In this document: one piece after another, positions 1 through 9,093 of the stretch
Numbering within the stretch: position 1 is the stretch's first letter
Layout: each line of letters begins with the position of its first letter
Assembly (NCBI GenBank): GCA_017406565.1
Contig: JAFQYG010000002.1
Coordinates: 186,001-250,000, forward strand
DNA length: 64,000 nt
From: Candidatus Saccharimonadota bacterium
Lineage (GTDB): Bacteria; Patescibacteriota; Saccharimonadia; Saccharimonadales; Saccharimonadaceae
Direction of reading: 5' to 3'
The notes under the pieces: generated by a model
What the model saw: only the letters and a program-made list of their open reading frames with translations
Told to the model about the DNA's origin: nothing
Databases searched by the model: none
Made by a program: the position numbers and the translations under genes

Positions 1-19
1 TATATGGTATAATTTGGGT

Positions 20-901
20 ATGATTAGAACAGGTAAGAAGTTTAGCAAACCGGAGATGTCACGCGTGATTAATGGTGACGTGGTGCTTTCTGATACACCT
101 GAAGTCCCTGAGAAAAAACGCCTTGACCATATGATGGTCGAGATTTTTAAGAGCTATAATCGTTCGACATTGCAAAAATTTATTGAGAGTGGATTTGTAA
201 AGGTTGATGGTGTAGTTGCAAAAAAGCCCAATCAGAAATTCGTTGAAGGTGCATATATCGAATTAGATGTGCCTGAAGACATGAAGAATGCTGATGTTGA
301 ACCTGACGTAATTTATGAAGATGATGATGTTATTGTAATGAATAAACCAGCCGGACTTCTCAGTGAACCGAGAGGACAATATTGTCCAGAGAAGACATTA
401 GCTGATTTTGGGTATATTGCCCATCGTTTGGATCGTGATACCTCTGGAGTGGTAATTTTAGCAAAGACAGAGGGAATCCAAAAATTCTTAAAAAAACAAT
501 TTCAAGATAGGACGGTACATAAGACCTATGTGGCAGTGGTATCTGGACGACCAAAATTAGATGAAGCCAGGATAGATTTGCCTCTTATTCGAGATTTGAA
601 ACGTCCAACTACTTTTCGAGTAGATGCTAATGGTAAAGAAGCTGAGACTTTTTATAAAGTGTTGAAAGTGAATGATAAGTATTCGATGGTAGAGCTAAAA
701 CCAACTACTGGTCGAACTCATCAACTTAGAGTACATATGAAATATCTTGGTCATCCAATTTTAGGTGATCCGGTTTACGGTGAAGAGAAAGCTGATAGAC
801 TATATCTACATGCAAGGGAACTTGAGATTACTTTGCCGAGTGGCGAGAGAAGGATATTTAAGGCGCAAGTACCGCGAGAATTTAATAATGTTTTTCGATA
901 A
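20..901 (+). CDS. RluA-family pseudouridine synthase with S4 domain
   Basis: Converts uridine to pseudouridine in rRNA or tRNA; the target base cannot be told from sequence. An S4-like RNA-binding domain spans about residues 25-80, followed by the catalytic domain with the family motif HRLDRDTSG (catalytic Asp about 138) and a C-terminal GRTHQLRVHM motif. The 293-aa length is normal for S4-containing RluD/RluB-like enzymes. I chose ATG 20 over TTG 14 because a TATAAT box at 8-13 ends six bases before it, leaving no room for a leader. The 3' end overlaps the next gene by 14 nt, so the two are probably cotranscribed and translationally coupled. Confidence 0.9.
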   Translation: MIRTGKKFSKPEMSRVINGDVVLSDTPEVPEKKRLDHMMVEIFKSYNRSTLQKFIESGFVKVDGVVAKKPNQKFVEGAYIELDVPEDMKNADVEPDVIYEDDDVIVMNKPAGLLSEPRGQYCPEKTLADFGYIAHRLDRDTSGVVILAKTEGIQKFLKKQFQDRTVHKTYVAVVSGRPKLDEARIDLPLIRDLKRPTTFRVDANGKEAETFYKVLKVNDKYSMVELKPTTGRTHQLRVHMKYLGHPILGDPVYGEEKADRLYLHARELEITLPSGERRIFKAQVPREFNNVFR

Positions 902-1544
902 TATCAGTGATATCTCTAAGATAGCTAACCAATGCGGGACTTCTGTGTTTGTTGTGCCTAAATCGCAGACGATTGAGATAAAAAATGCTATTTTGCTTCA
1001 ACCCGAAGAAAAATCCGTAATTACAATTGAGCAAGTGCGTGATTTGATTAGCAAATTAAATGTTAAACAGCGTAAAGACCAGTTTATAATAATTCGTCCT
1101 GCTGAATTATTGCAACCTGAAGCAGCTAATGCTCTACTTAAAAGTTTGGAAGAGCCAAAGGACAAAATCCATTTTATTTTGGTAACAGATGTTCCCTCAC
1201 AGGTTTTACCTACTATCCTAAGTCGTTCGTCTATTTATATATTAAGAAATAAGGATTGGAATAAGATAGATGCAGATGATAAAATTAAAGATTTGGCGAA
1301 AAAATTGATGGTTGCTCATGGGGCAGATTTGGTGGATATTGCGGAAGAAATTGCTAAGAAAAAAGATGGCGTTAGAAATTATGCTATGGAAATTCTTCGA
1401 GTTGCAATTGAAATGACGTATAAAACATATTTTTTAACTAATAAGAAGGTGTTCATAGAAAAACTACCAAAATTTTTACGGGCTTATGAGGGGATCGCAC
1501 GGAACGGTAATGTAAAATTGCAAATAGTAGCAAACTTATGTTAA
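888..1544 (+). CDS. DNA polymerase III delta'-like clamp-loader subunit
   Basis: Resembles the middle part of DNA polymerase III delta'/gamma subunits, which help load the sliding clamp. The motif NALLKSLEEP (residues 81-90), followed by a hydrophobic strand and an LPTILSRS segment (about 108-114), is typical of the delta'/tau AAA+ core. At 218 aa it is shorter than most HolB proteins (about 300) and shows no clear N-terminal Walker A, as expected of the non-hydrolysing delta' subunit. The start at ATG 888 lies inside the end of the upstream pseudouridine synthase gene. A reading frame continues upstream, but in a non-family sequence. Confidence 0.75.
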   Translation: MFFDNISDISKIANQCGTSVFVVPKSQTIEIKNAILLQPEEKSVITIEQVRDLISKLNVKQRKDQFIIIRPAELLQPEAANALLKSLEEPKDKIHFILVTDVPSQVLPTILSRSSIYILRNKDWNKIDADDKIKDLAKKLMVAHGADLVDIAEEIAKKKDGVRNYAMEILRVAIEMTYKTYFLTNKKVFIEKLPKFLRAYEGIARNGNVKLQIVANLC

Positions 1545-1553
1545 AATAGAGAT

Positions 1554-2393
1554 ATGATTGCAGTTATTGCTATTTTGATTTTTACGGGTTATCTATGTTT
1601 CTTTTTCCCTCTGGAAGCAAAGGAGAAAAAAGAGGAAGAAAAATCCGCAAAATATTCTCCACAAATGAAAAAGCTATGGCAGGTTGCGCAGACTTCGATG
1701 AAAGAGCGTAAACCATTTCGAGCTGAGAAAGCGTTGCTAACTATTTTGAAGTTTGATGAAAAAAATGCAGCAGCCTATAACAGGTTAGGCATTTTGTATG
1801 CTAAAGGCCAAAAATACGATGAAGCTGTAGAGTGTTTTGAGATTGCTCAATCACTTGACAATAATCCAGCTTCGATTCATAATGCTGGTTTGATTTACTT
1901 AGAAACAGGTGCTTATGAGAAAGCTGCGATGGCTTTTAGACAAGCGATTGCATTGGAGGGTGATGTCCCATCGCGTCATATTGCGCTTGCAAAAGCAGAA
2001 GAAAAAATGGGCAACACTAAAAAAGCGATTGAAGCACTTGAAAGTTCTTTTGAATTAGATCCAAAAGTTTCAACTCTCCGTCAAATTTTAGCTATATATG
2101 AAGATAATGGTGATACTGAAGCAGCTACGGCTACTGCTGCAAGAATCGAAGAGCAAATCACCAGAGATAATGCTGCTAAAAAACGTGGGATTTCTAAAAC
2201 TATTGAAAAAAGACCATTATCTTCTGCTCGTGCAAATATAAAGAGTGCTAAGAGAGCTCAGCGAACTGGTTCTAATGTGATAACGAAGAATGTTCAACAA
2301 AAAGGTGTAGCTACCCATAAGACAGTTCCAACTTCAAAAACTAAACAAAATCGAAGAACTATAAAATCTCATATTGGTAGAAAACGTATTTAG
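1554..2393 (+). CDS. Tetratricopeptide-repeat protein, N-terminally anchored
   Basis: A 279-aa protein with a hydrophobic N-terminal segment (about residues 2-19) and a short Lys/Glu-rich linker. At least three to four TPR motifs follow (about residues 45-190, with signature patterns such as AAAYNRLGILYAKGQKYDEA), then a very basic, Ser/Thr/Lys-rich tail of about 85 residues. It is probably a membrane-tethered scaffold; no enzymatic role is visible. A TAAAAT box (1542-1547) ends six bases before the ATG, implying a leaderless transcript. The tail could bind nucleic acid or cell-wall polymer, which is inference. Confidence 0.75.
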   Translation: MIAVIAILIFTGYLCFFFPLEAKEKKEEEKSAKYSPQMKKLWQVAQTSMKERKPFRAEKALLTILKFDEKNAAAYNRLGILYAKGQKYDEAVECFEIAQSLDNNPASIHNAGLIYLETGAYEKAAMAFRQAIALEGDVPSRHIALAKAEEKMGNTKKAIEALESSFELDPKVSTLRQILAIYEDNGDTEAATATAARIEEQITRDNAAKKRGISKTIEKRPLSSARANIKSAKRAQRTGSNVITKNVQQKGVATHKTVPTSKTKQNRRTIKSHIGRKRI

Positions 2394-2398
2394 TACAC

Positions 2399-3373
2399 TT
2401 ATTCTGGCATAAGAATAAGTGTATCTTGGTTTTTATCGAAGTAATAAGTATATTTATATTCTATGCCTGAATCATCTGTAATGGCAAAATGATAATGAGT
2501 ATCGTTCTTGAACCCAGTTATTTTTAAAGTATATTTACCTTCGTCTGCGTTAATAATTTCAACACTACCTTCTCCACCTTCACTGGACCAAAAACTGACG
2601 TAAGGATTTTCGTCGAAATTTAATTCGATGAGTTTACCATCGGTTGTGTCATAAGCATTGCGATAGACTTCGAACTCTTCTGGGGTAGCTGTAGTTATAG
2701 TGAGAATAATTGCTGCGATGATAGCTACAATAAAACTAATGATACGAGGTTCTCGTTTGCGGAAGATCCCGAAAATAAAGATCGGAATAATTCCGATGCA
2801 GTAGATTACTGTGATTAGATGATTTGGGAAACTGTTTTCGAAGCTATGGATATATGTGAGGGCAGTAAAAATGAGCAAGATAGTCATTGCTGATAGAATT
2901 AGGCCAGAGTACCATTTGTCTTTTTTCATATACCAACCGATAAAGCCTGCTGGAAGAGTACAGAGAGTAATTTTGAACCAGTAAGGATAGTAACCGAAGA
3001 GGCTCCACCCCATATTGTTGAATGGTACTTGAATAAGGTAAACGAGTGGTTGTGAAATTAAGAAGAATACAAATACTTTGAGTGCGGCTTCGATCGGCTT
3101 TTTGCAATTCATAATGATGATGATTGCAGGTAATACCCACCATTCTGGAGTGACGGCTATATCATGAAATGAATTTCCATCTGGAACTAGTAAAGCCATA
3201 AGTGCAGTGTAAATACCCATTATTACTGCGAAAATTATTACCACGGGCCAAGACATATTGAGCCCACCGAAAAACTTATGAAGAAGATTTGGTTTTTTAG
3301 TTACTTTATTTTGCTTCTTGATTTTTACGGCTTTAGTTTTTAAGTTTGTTGAATCTTTCTTTTCCTTCGACAT
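2399..3373 (-). CDS. Polytopic membrane protein with C-terminal extracytoplasmic domain
   Basis: Function not recognised. The N-terminus (about 35 residues) is Lys-rich and cytoplasmic. About six hydrophobic helices follow between residues 40 and 225, then a soluble domain of about 90 residues ending in a Tyr-rich beta-like segment. The pattern WWVLPAIIII...FFLISQPLVYLIQVPF recalls small uncharacterised DUF6518-like membrane families, but the match is weak. I chose ATG 3373 because a TATAAT box on this strand (3385-3380) ends six bases upstream. The gene converges on the TPR gene with five bases between their stops. Confidence 0.55.
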   Translation of the reverse strand: MSKEKKDSTNLKTKAVKIKKQNKVTKKPNLLHKFFGGLNMSWPVVIIFAVIMGIYTALMALLVPDGNSFHDIAVTPEWWVLPAIIIIMNCKKPIEAALKVFVFFLISQPLVYLIQVPFNNMGWSLFGYYPYWFKITLCTLPAGFIGWYMKKDKWYSGLILSAMTILLIFTALTYIHSFENSFPNHLITVIYCIGIIPIFIFGIFRKREPRIISFIVAIIAAIILTITTATPEEFEVYRNAYDTTDGKLIELNFDENPYVSFWSSEGGEGSVEIINADEGKYTLKITGFKNDTHYHFAITDDSGIEYKYTYYFDKNQDTLILMPE

Positions 3374-3471
3374 ATTCACATTATATCACTAATGCATATA
3401 TAAACCATTTTCTTCTCCGTTATTTCTTTAAAAAAATACTAAAAAGCTATTGTTTTTATGAATTGTAATTG

Positions 3472-3478
3472 TTATAAT
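3472..3478 (+). promoter_or_regulatory. Predicted -10 box of the Hint surface-protein gene
   Basis: A TATAAT-like hexamer lies about 25-30 nt before the GTG/ATG start region, leaving a short leader with a purine-rich GGGAG at about 3495. This contrasts with the leaderless genes nearby. Confidence 0.45.
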
Positions 3479-3503
3479 TAAATATAAGCATATTTGGGAG
3501 AAT

Positions 3504-6500
3504 GTGCTAAAAAGGTCAAAAATGTATAAATTTAAATATACCAAATATTTAGGTGCGATACTATTTTTGGTATTGTCTGTCTATGGTTGTGGTGATGTTT
3601 TTGCTACAATTAATCCGAATAATTATTCGATTAATTTCAGTATTCAAAACCAGGATCAGGGCGTCAGTGTGCCAGGTTCTTTTGATGGAGAGCGTTATGT
3701 TTTGATTCCGCGTACTTTGTCGGTTTCGACTAATGCTCCTTCCGGATATAGGATTTATGTTGATGTACCTAGCAATGAAGAGTCTCAAGGAGATTTGGTT
3801 TTGGTGGGCGGTACTTCGTCTAGCCCTAGTATTGATTTAGTAAATACAACTCCTGCTACCGCAAGTACGCTCAGCACTGACTCTTGGGGTTTTGGTGTCC
3901 CAAATTCTACTACTGGACTTCCTACAAATACTTTTAGCCCTACGTATAATGTTGCAAATCCATCTTCGAGCAATACTTTTTCAGGCATTCAGATTAATCC
4001 AGGCTATACTTTAGTTCGTAATGTACAATCTGCCGTATCTGGTACTGATAGCTTTGATTTGTATTATGGTTTGAGACTTGGGTCTGATGTTCTTTCAACG
4101 CCTGGCACGTATGAAACACATGTTTCATACCATGCTTTAATTGAGGCAACTGATGTTGCAGGCGGTGAGGCAACTATTACTCCATCTTCTGGGCCAAAGA
4201 CTGGGAATGATAGTGTAACTATAACAACATCCCTTAAAACTGACTTTGTGCCTGATGATCTTGATGTCACAGTCGGCGGATTAGATTGTAATAATCCTAG
4301 GGGTAATATTAGCACGGGCACACTTATAATTACTTGCACAACTCAAGCCCATACTCCAGGGCAGACTGATGTAGCGATAAATATAAATTCTTTAGGTATT
4401 AATTATACGATAGAAGATGGATATGAGTATTTAGAAACGGGGGATGTAAAGATTTCTAGTATTAGTTATATTTCTGGTACTAATGTTTATGGAACTCCGC
4501 ATCCAACAGTGACTGGGGACAACGATGTTGATTTTGATTTAACTTTTAAATCTGGTGTGACACAGGATGATAATACATTCACAGCAAGATATCGCATGAC
4601 AATCACTAATTCAACATCTAGCGATTACATCTTTACAGCTCCTGTATCAAATCTTGTTCTTAGACTATCTTCTACAACGACTAGCGAAGTATATTATGAA
4701 TTAAGTGGTATTTCGGCTGGCGACACAATTCCGGCTAATAGCTCAGTGACTTTTGATATAATTTTGTCGGCTGATTATGTGTCAGGCACACACGGAGTAG
4801 AAGGTGATATGGAAGTTAATCCGGTAGAGGATAAAACAGGTTCTTTAACTGGCACCATTAATGGTTCAGATGAAGGAGACCTTACCGGGAATCATGATTT
4901 GGCAATGTTCCAGATTAACGTGAATAATACTTATTCATCGGATAAAGTTTTCACAATTGATATTTTAGGGAATGATTTTGAGATTGCTGATTCTTCTGGA
5001 CAGTATTTAGGGACCCAAACTATTGCTGCTAATACTACATCGACTTATACATTTTATGTTAAGAAAGCAAATGGAGCTACTTATGGCAGTGATTATGTTA
5101 ACCGTGCAATAGCGATCAATTATGATGGCTTACAATCTAGTGTTGGTACCCTTAAACTAGCCGTAGATAAAGATTCATCTTATGTAGATAATGAAGCTCC
5201 TATTATTAATAATGTAACTATTGTACGCAATGATACGATTGGCTCTGCAACCGTTACCTGGAGCGGTACCGATAACGTAGGTGTGGCAAGCTACGCTATC
5301 TATCCATGCACTAAGGCTAATGATATTTATACATGCGGTAACCCCGTGACTGGGATTAGTGGTGACGCTACTTCTTATACATTGACTGGACTATCAGATG
5401 GTTTATATGGAGTGGTTGTAGTTGGATATGATGATGAGGGCAATACTGCTACGCAACAAGAGATTGATGAGGCTACGGTCGATTCGGGTCCTGCTTGCCG
5501 AAGTGCAGATACCGAAATAAGATGGACGTTCAATATTACTGGAAGGATTACTAATGGCTCACTAAGTAATAATGGTGGTACGATTCAGATGGGTGCCACC
5601 TATACTGGTACTATCAACCCTAATAGTGGATATAATACACCGAGTTCTATTACTGTTTCGATGAATGGTAGAAATCTAACCACTAGCGAATATCGATACG
5701 TAAATGGTTCGATTACTATTCAAATTCCAGTCGATGGCGATATTATAGTTACGGCAAGCTGTCCTTGGGATTGGTGTTTGATTGAAGGTACTATGATTGC
5801 GCTCGCTGACGGTACTTCTGTGCCGATTGAGGAGGTGACTTATGATACTTTGCTTAAAGTCTGGAATTATGAAACTGGTAGTGTGGGCGCAGAATACCCT
5901 GCTTGGATTGAAAAGAGGGGCACTACTGTTTCTTATCAATTGACCAAATTTAGTGACGGTACGGAACTAAAGACTTCTGGTTGGCATGGTGTATTTGATG
6001 TAGATAAAAACGCATTTATTTCAATCGATGATTCAGAGTTTGTAGTTGGTACTAGGATTTACAAAGTTAATGAAAACAACGAACTTGAAGCTATAACTGC
6101 GGTTAGTATTGAAAGAGTTCAGGAAGAAGTACACTATTATCATGTCGTTTCAAGTCAGTATTATAATATTATTGCCAATAACATTATAACTACAGATGGA
6201 GCAGTATATCTTTCGAACTTATACGGATTTGATGAGAATATTAAGTGGCCTGCCATACGTGAAGAAATTATGTCAGATCCGAACAATCTGTATACTTTTG
6301 AAGATTTTGAAGACATTGGGATGCCACGTAAGATGTTTGATGATTTGCGCGTACGTGAAGGTAAATATTTGGCGACTAAATATGGTATTACGCTCGAAGC
6401 ATTTAAGGGATATCTGTTAAGTAATCAGCTTAACACAGATATTTGGTTGCACTATTGTGATGGCTCGGAGAGATTAAAAGAAGAGTTTTGTCCGGTAATC

Positions 6501-6794
6501 CCTGAGCCTGATGATTCGATAAATAATACAAATGTTTCGACTAAGAATGTAACTCCTGTTTTAAATAGTACTTCATCTTCTTCTGAAGACGATGATGACG
6601 ACTATGAGAATTCTGAAATAGGTAAAGATGTTGAACCGCAGTTAGAAGTTCACGGCTCGACTGACGGTAAGATTGGCTCTAACAATGCTTTAGTTGATGC
6701 AATTATCGCTGGTTCAATCGTTACTGCGACTGGGTTAGCTTCTGCGATACTCTTGTCGAAGGAAAAGGAAGAGGAAGAGCAGGAAGAAGAGTAG
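3504..6794 (+). CDS. Large surface protein with TIG-like domain, Hint autoprocessing domain and C-terminal membrane anchor
   Basis: A 1096-aa exported protein. A signal segment (about residues 12-36) is followed by a Saccharibacteria-type beta domain (to about 215) and an IPT/TIG-like domain (about 220-310). Repeated beta domains with many Asn/Thr follow, then a fibronectin-like module (about 570-660). A Hint (hedgehog/intein) domain begins at Cys758 in the context CLIEGTMIALADG and has a TxxH block at TSGWHG (His828). After it come about 115 residues, a Ser/Asp-rich linker, a hydrophobic helix (about 1065-1085) and a Glu-rich cytoplasmic tail. Hint domains cut or rearrange the peptide bond before the Cys, so the exposed N-terminal part may be released or transferred; that is inference. 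No LPxTG motif is present. GTG 3504 and ATG 3522 are both plausible starts. Confidence 0.8.
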   Translation: MLKRSKMYKFKYTKYLGAILFLVLSVYGCGDVFATINPNNYSINFSIQNQDQGVSVPGSFDGERYVLIPRTLSVSTNAPSGYRIYVDVPSNEESQGDLVLVGGTSSSPSIDLVNTTPATASTLSTDSWGFGVPNSTTGLPTNTFSPTYNVANPSSSNTFSGIQINPGYTLVRNVQSAVSGTDSFDLYYGLRLGSDVLSTPGTYETHVSYHALIEATDVAGGEATITPSSGPKTGNDSVTITTSLKTDFVPDDLDVTVGGLDCNNPRGNISTGTLIITCTTQAHTPGQTDVAININSLGINYTIEDGYEYLETGDVKISSISYISGTNVYGTPHPTVTGDNDVDFDLTFKSGVTQDDNTFTARYRMTITNSTSSDYIFTAPVSNLVLRLSSTTTSEVYYELSGISAGDTIPANSSVTFDIILSADYVSGTHGVEGDMEVNPVEDKTGSLTGTINGSDEGDLTGNHDLAMFQINVNNTYSSDKVFTIDILGNDFEIADSSGQYLGTQTIAANTTSTYTFYVKKANGATYGSDYVNRAIAINYDGLQSSVGTLKLAVDKDSSYVDNEAPIINNVTIVRNDTIGSATVTWSGTDNVGVASYAIYPCTKANDIYTCGNPVTGISGDATSYTLTGLSDGLYGVVVVGYDDEGNTATQQEIDEATVDSGPACRSADTEIRWTFNITGRITNGSLSNNGGTIQMGATYTGTINPNSGYNTPSSITVSMNGRNLTTSEYRYVNGSITIQIPVDGDIIVTASCPWDWCLIEGTMIALADGTSVPIEEVTYDTLLKVWNYETGSVGAEYPAWIEKRGTTVSYQLTKFSDGTELKTSGWHGVFDVDKNAFISIDDSEFVVGTRIYKVNENNELEAITAVSIERVQEEVHYYHVVSSQYYNIIANNIITTDGAVYLSNLYGFDENIKWPAIREEIMSDPNNLYTFEDFEDIGMPRKMFDDLRVREGKYLATKYGITLEAFKGYLLSNQLNTDIWLHYCDGSERLKEEFCPVIPEPDDSINNTNVSTKNVTPVLNSTSSSSEDDDDDYENSEIGKDVEPQLEVHGSTDGKIGSNNALVDAIIAGSIVTATGLASAILLSKEKEEEEQEEE

Positions 6795-7186
6795 TGCACA
6801 AAAAAAGAGCCCCTGAAGGACTTTTGGTGCTGGAGGTTGGACTCGATTTGTTAGAACGAGTTTGAGAAAAACTGACTCTTAAGCCATGGTATATCATAGT
6901 TAATGAAGTTTCAACTATGTTCAAGGAAGATTTGATGGATAAAACTGTTCATCGTACCTTTTATCCTTTCATTATAGTAAGATTATATTATACTGTTTCT
7001 GTAGGGAAAGGGCTATATCGGCAAAACCCTAAAAATATGTTCGAAAAAATAAATACTTTTGTAGAAGTACTATGGAGGTAATTCCTATTATGCGTTTGAT
7101 AGTGGTAAGACTCCCAAAATCTATATCTATAACTTCTGCGAAGCTGTAGGTTGATTATGGGTATTATTTTGATATATAATACGTTT
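6795..7186. other. Intergenic region with tRNA-Tyr 3' remnant
   Basis: No gene seen in 392 nt. It holds a degenerate terminator-like hairpin (about 6803-6825), the 25-bp tRNA-Tyr remnant (6822-6846), and a block (6836-6893) that resembles 8863-8915 at roughly three quarters of positions. The promoter of the following gene lies at its right end. Confidence 0.7.
6822..6846 (-). repeat. Detached copy of the tRNA-Tyr 3' end (att-like)
   Basis: These 25 bases are identical to 9091-9115. That covers the CCA, the 3' acceptor strand and part of the T arm of the intact tRNA-Tyr gene, plus one or two flanking T residues. Similarity stops inside the T loop. This is the footprint expected at the far end of an element integrated into a tRNA 3' end. 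Confidence 0.75.
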
Positions 7187-8851
7187 ATGAATAATCCTGA
7201 AAAAACAAAAAATCTAGAGTGGCTAGGTGATGAAGACGAAAGAAATAGAAGACTTGGTCAATTGGGGCTGTCTAAGAGTCAAAAATATTCCGAATTATCA
7301 CAAGAAGAAAAGCAATTTTTAGATATGGATTATACTGAACGGAGAATGATAGAATATAGCTATAGTTTATTTCATCGTAATAAAGATTTGTCGACTAGAG
7401 ATTATAACGATAATAAGAGATCTTATATAAATACTTTTATAAGTTGGTATAATTTATTATCAAGTGTGATTATTTCGCCAGATAAACAATACACGCAACA
7501 ATTAAATCTGGCTTTGACGGACTCTGTCTTGAATCTTAATATTTCGGATGATAATATTCGAAAAATCGTTTTAATGATGAGTGAAGTTGATACTCCGAAT
7601 TTTGCAAAACAAATGGCAGTATTTAAGATTCAGCATCCTATTAATAAATTATCTGATGAATTTAGAGACCCTGACAGTAAATTGTCTCTTTCTACAGGGT
7701 TTGGGACTGATGGACGCCAGATACAAAGTCCAATTCTAAGAAAAACGATTTTCGACGATCATAAACTTGAGGGTAAATATGGCAGATACGGTACCGAAGA
7801 AGTAATATATAGAGATATAATAAAATGTGCATTTAACTCTGGCGGGAAAAACATTGAGCAATTCTTAGACAAGTTATCCAATGGTAATTTTATGATGCGC
7901 GCAATCATGCGTTGGCCTGATAGTAATGAACTGATTAGCAGATACTATTCCCAAAAAGACCTGAATAGTTTTCAAACATTGATTAGACAGTTGCATTCTA
8001 TGCATTATCAAACTAAGAGAGGCGAGGAAGAAGAATATGACTCATCGTTACATAACAAATATTATGATTATGGAAAAAGAACGATAACTGAGGTTAAGAC
8101 AGAGATACAAACCATTTATGATGAATATCGGCTGGACGAAAGAGATGATTTGGGGGATAAAGTCGTGCAAAGTTTCTGTTATCCACTTGGGATAAAAAGT
8201 GTTTCGGAGGCATATGATTATATTCAAGATGCTAGAATGAATTCATTTTTCAGACATCGTCAGTTAATGGAAAATGGTCAAGTCGGGCGAATTCGTAAAG
8301 GAGATTTGATAAAATCAGTAGTTAATGCAGATTACTTGCCGTTCCTACTAGAAAATGGTGTGATATCAAAGGAGTATTTAGGAGTAGGTGAGGCCAGTGA
8401 TTGTACCCCACTGGACACAGACGTATCGATGATTTTAGAGGAACCTTTAGGTTTGCGAAACGCTATTTCAAAAACTAGTGCTGCAGTATTTTCTGCTATG
8501 GGAGAATCAGACAACAATGATAATGTATTTTTAATATTTCGTAACGACGAAAGGTTTGAAAAATATGATGATGATGTTACCTCTTTTGATGAAGATAAAT
8601 ATGAAATATGTGGATATGGTGGCGGTAGTGTTATAAAAAACAAGGATGCTGATGAGTTTGAACATCCGGAAGAATACTGGTATATGGATGACCGTGGAAT
8701 TCGAACAGGTATCCCATCGTCTGAAATTGACTATATTGCAACCGATGAGAAGAGCGTAGAAAAAGTTATTGAGTCAGTTAAAGAAAGTAGACTTTTTATT
8801 CCGGTTACCAATCTAGATGGTATTATGATCTTTGATCCGTTTAAATTATAA
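7187..8851 (+). CDS. Unknown 554-aa protein, possible cargo of a tRNA-Tyr island
   Basis: Function not recognised. The protein is soluble and acidic, with no signal peptide or membrane helix. The N-terminal two thirds is mostly helical. The C-terminal part (about residues 365-554) is richer in beta structure. It contains the segments LPFLLENGVISKEYLG and SDCTPLDTDVS, then YEICGYGGG and RGIRTGIPSSEIDYI. The spacing of the last block faintly recalls ADP-ribosyltransferase-like folds, but no R-S-E or H-Y-E triad can be assigned. TATAAT at 7175-7180 ends six bases before ATG 7187, so the mRNA should be leaderless. Longer in-frame starts would place this promoter inside the coding region. Confidence 0.65.
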   Translation: MNNPEKTKNLEWLGDEDERNRRLGQLGLSKSQKYSELSQEEKQFLDMDYTERRMIEYSYSLFHRNKDLSTRDYNDNKRSYINTFISWYNLLSSVIISPDKQYTQQLNLALTDSVLNLNISDDNIRKIVLMMSEVDTPNFAKQMAVFKIQHPINKLSDEFRDPDSKLSLSTGFGTDGRQIQSPILRKTIFDDHKLEGKYGRYGTEEVIYRDIIKCAFNSGGKNIEQFLDKLSNGNFMMRAIMRWPDSNELISRYYSQKDLNSFQTLIRQLHSMHYQTKRGEEEEYDSSLHNKYYDYGKRTITEVKTEIQTIYDEYRLDERDDLGDKVVQSFCYPLGIKSVSEAYDYIQDARMNSFFRHRQLMENGQVGRIRKGDLIKSVVNADYLPFLLENGVISKEYLGVGEASDCTPLDTDVSMILEEPLGLRNAISKTSAAVFSAMGESDNNDNVFLIFRNDERFEKYDDDVTSFDEDKYEICGYGGGSVIKNKDADEFEHPEEYWYMDDRGIRTGIPSSEIDYIATDEKSVEKVIESVKESRLFIPVTNLDGIMIFDPFKL

Positions 8852-8913
8852 ACAATTGGTGGTTGAATCCAATTTGCTAAAACGAGTTTAAACAAAAATA
8901 GCCTTTAAGGCCA

Positions 8914-8931
8914 TGGTGCTGGAGGTTGGAC
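8914..8931 (-). repeat. Second detached copy of the tRNA-Tyr 3' end
   Basis: Eighteen bases match 9094-9111, the CCA end, acceptor strand and start of the T arm of tRNA-Tyr. The copy follows the block 8863-8915 that resembles 6836-6893. It suggests a second, nested integration or a tandem duplication. Confidence 0.65.
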
Positions 8932-8932
8932 A

Positions 8933-8956
8933 GTCATTTCGCTAAAGCGAAATGAC
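8933..8956. repeat. Perfect 11-bp inverted repeat with 2-nt loop
   Basis: GTCATTTCGCT is followed two bases later by its exact reverse complement. It lies downstream of the tRNA-Tyr fragment on the minus strand. It has no long T-run, so a transcription terminator is only one option. Confidence 0.7.
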
Positions 8957-8976
8957 AACGTCGGGCGTCGGTTCGG

Positions 8977-9002
8977 AATATAACAAACAAGTTTGTTATA
9001 TT
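8977..9002. repeat. Perfect 12-bp inverted repeat with 2-nt loop
   Basis: AATATAACAAAC pairs with GTTTGTTATATT across AA. It is enclosed by a second pair of arms (about 8966-8977 and 9021-9032, 11 of 12 bases complementary), so the region can form a long nested stem. Confidence 0.65.
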
Positions 9003-9056
9003 TACTCACCTCCTACGACGTCCGAACCTACGGTTCTCGTCCCACCTCACAATGTC

Positions 9057-9093
9057 AAAATTAAAATAAGACCCTTCGGGTCTATTTTAATTT
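9057..9093 (-). terminator. Strong hairpin immediately 3' of tRNA-Tyr
   Basis: A stem of about 17 bp with one bulged base and a short loop (the core GACCC-TTC-GGGTC) adjoins the CCA end of tRNA-Tyr on the minus strand, with an A/T-rich outer stem. This is its likely transcription terminator. Confidence 0.7.

Noticed and set aside
6700-6794. Search for an LPxTG-type sorting signal in the Hint protein
   Set aside because: The C-terminal helix and Glu-rich tail are present but no LPxTG-like motif precedes them, so a link to the sortase is not claimed.
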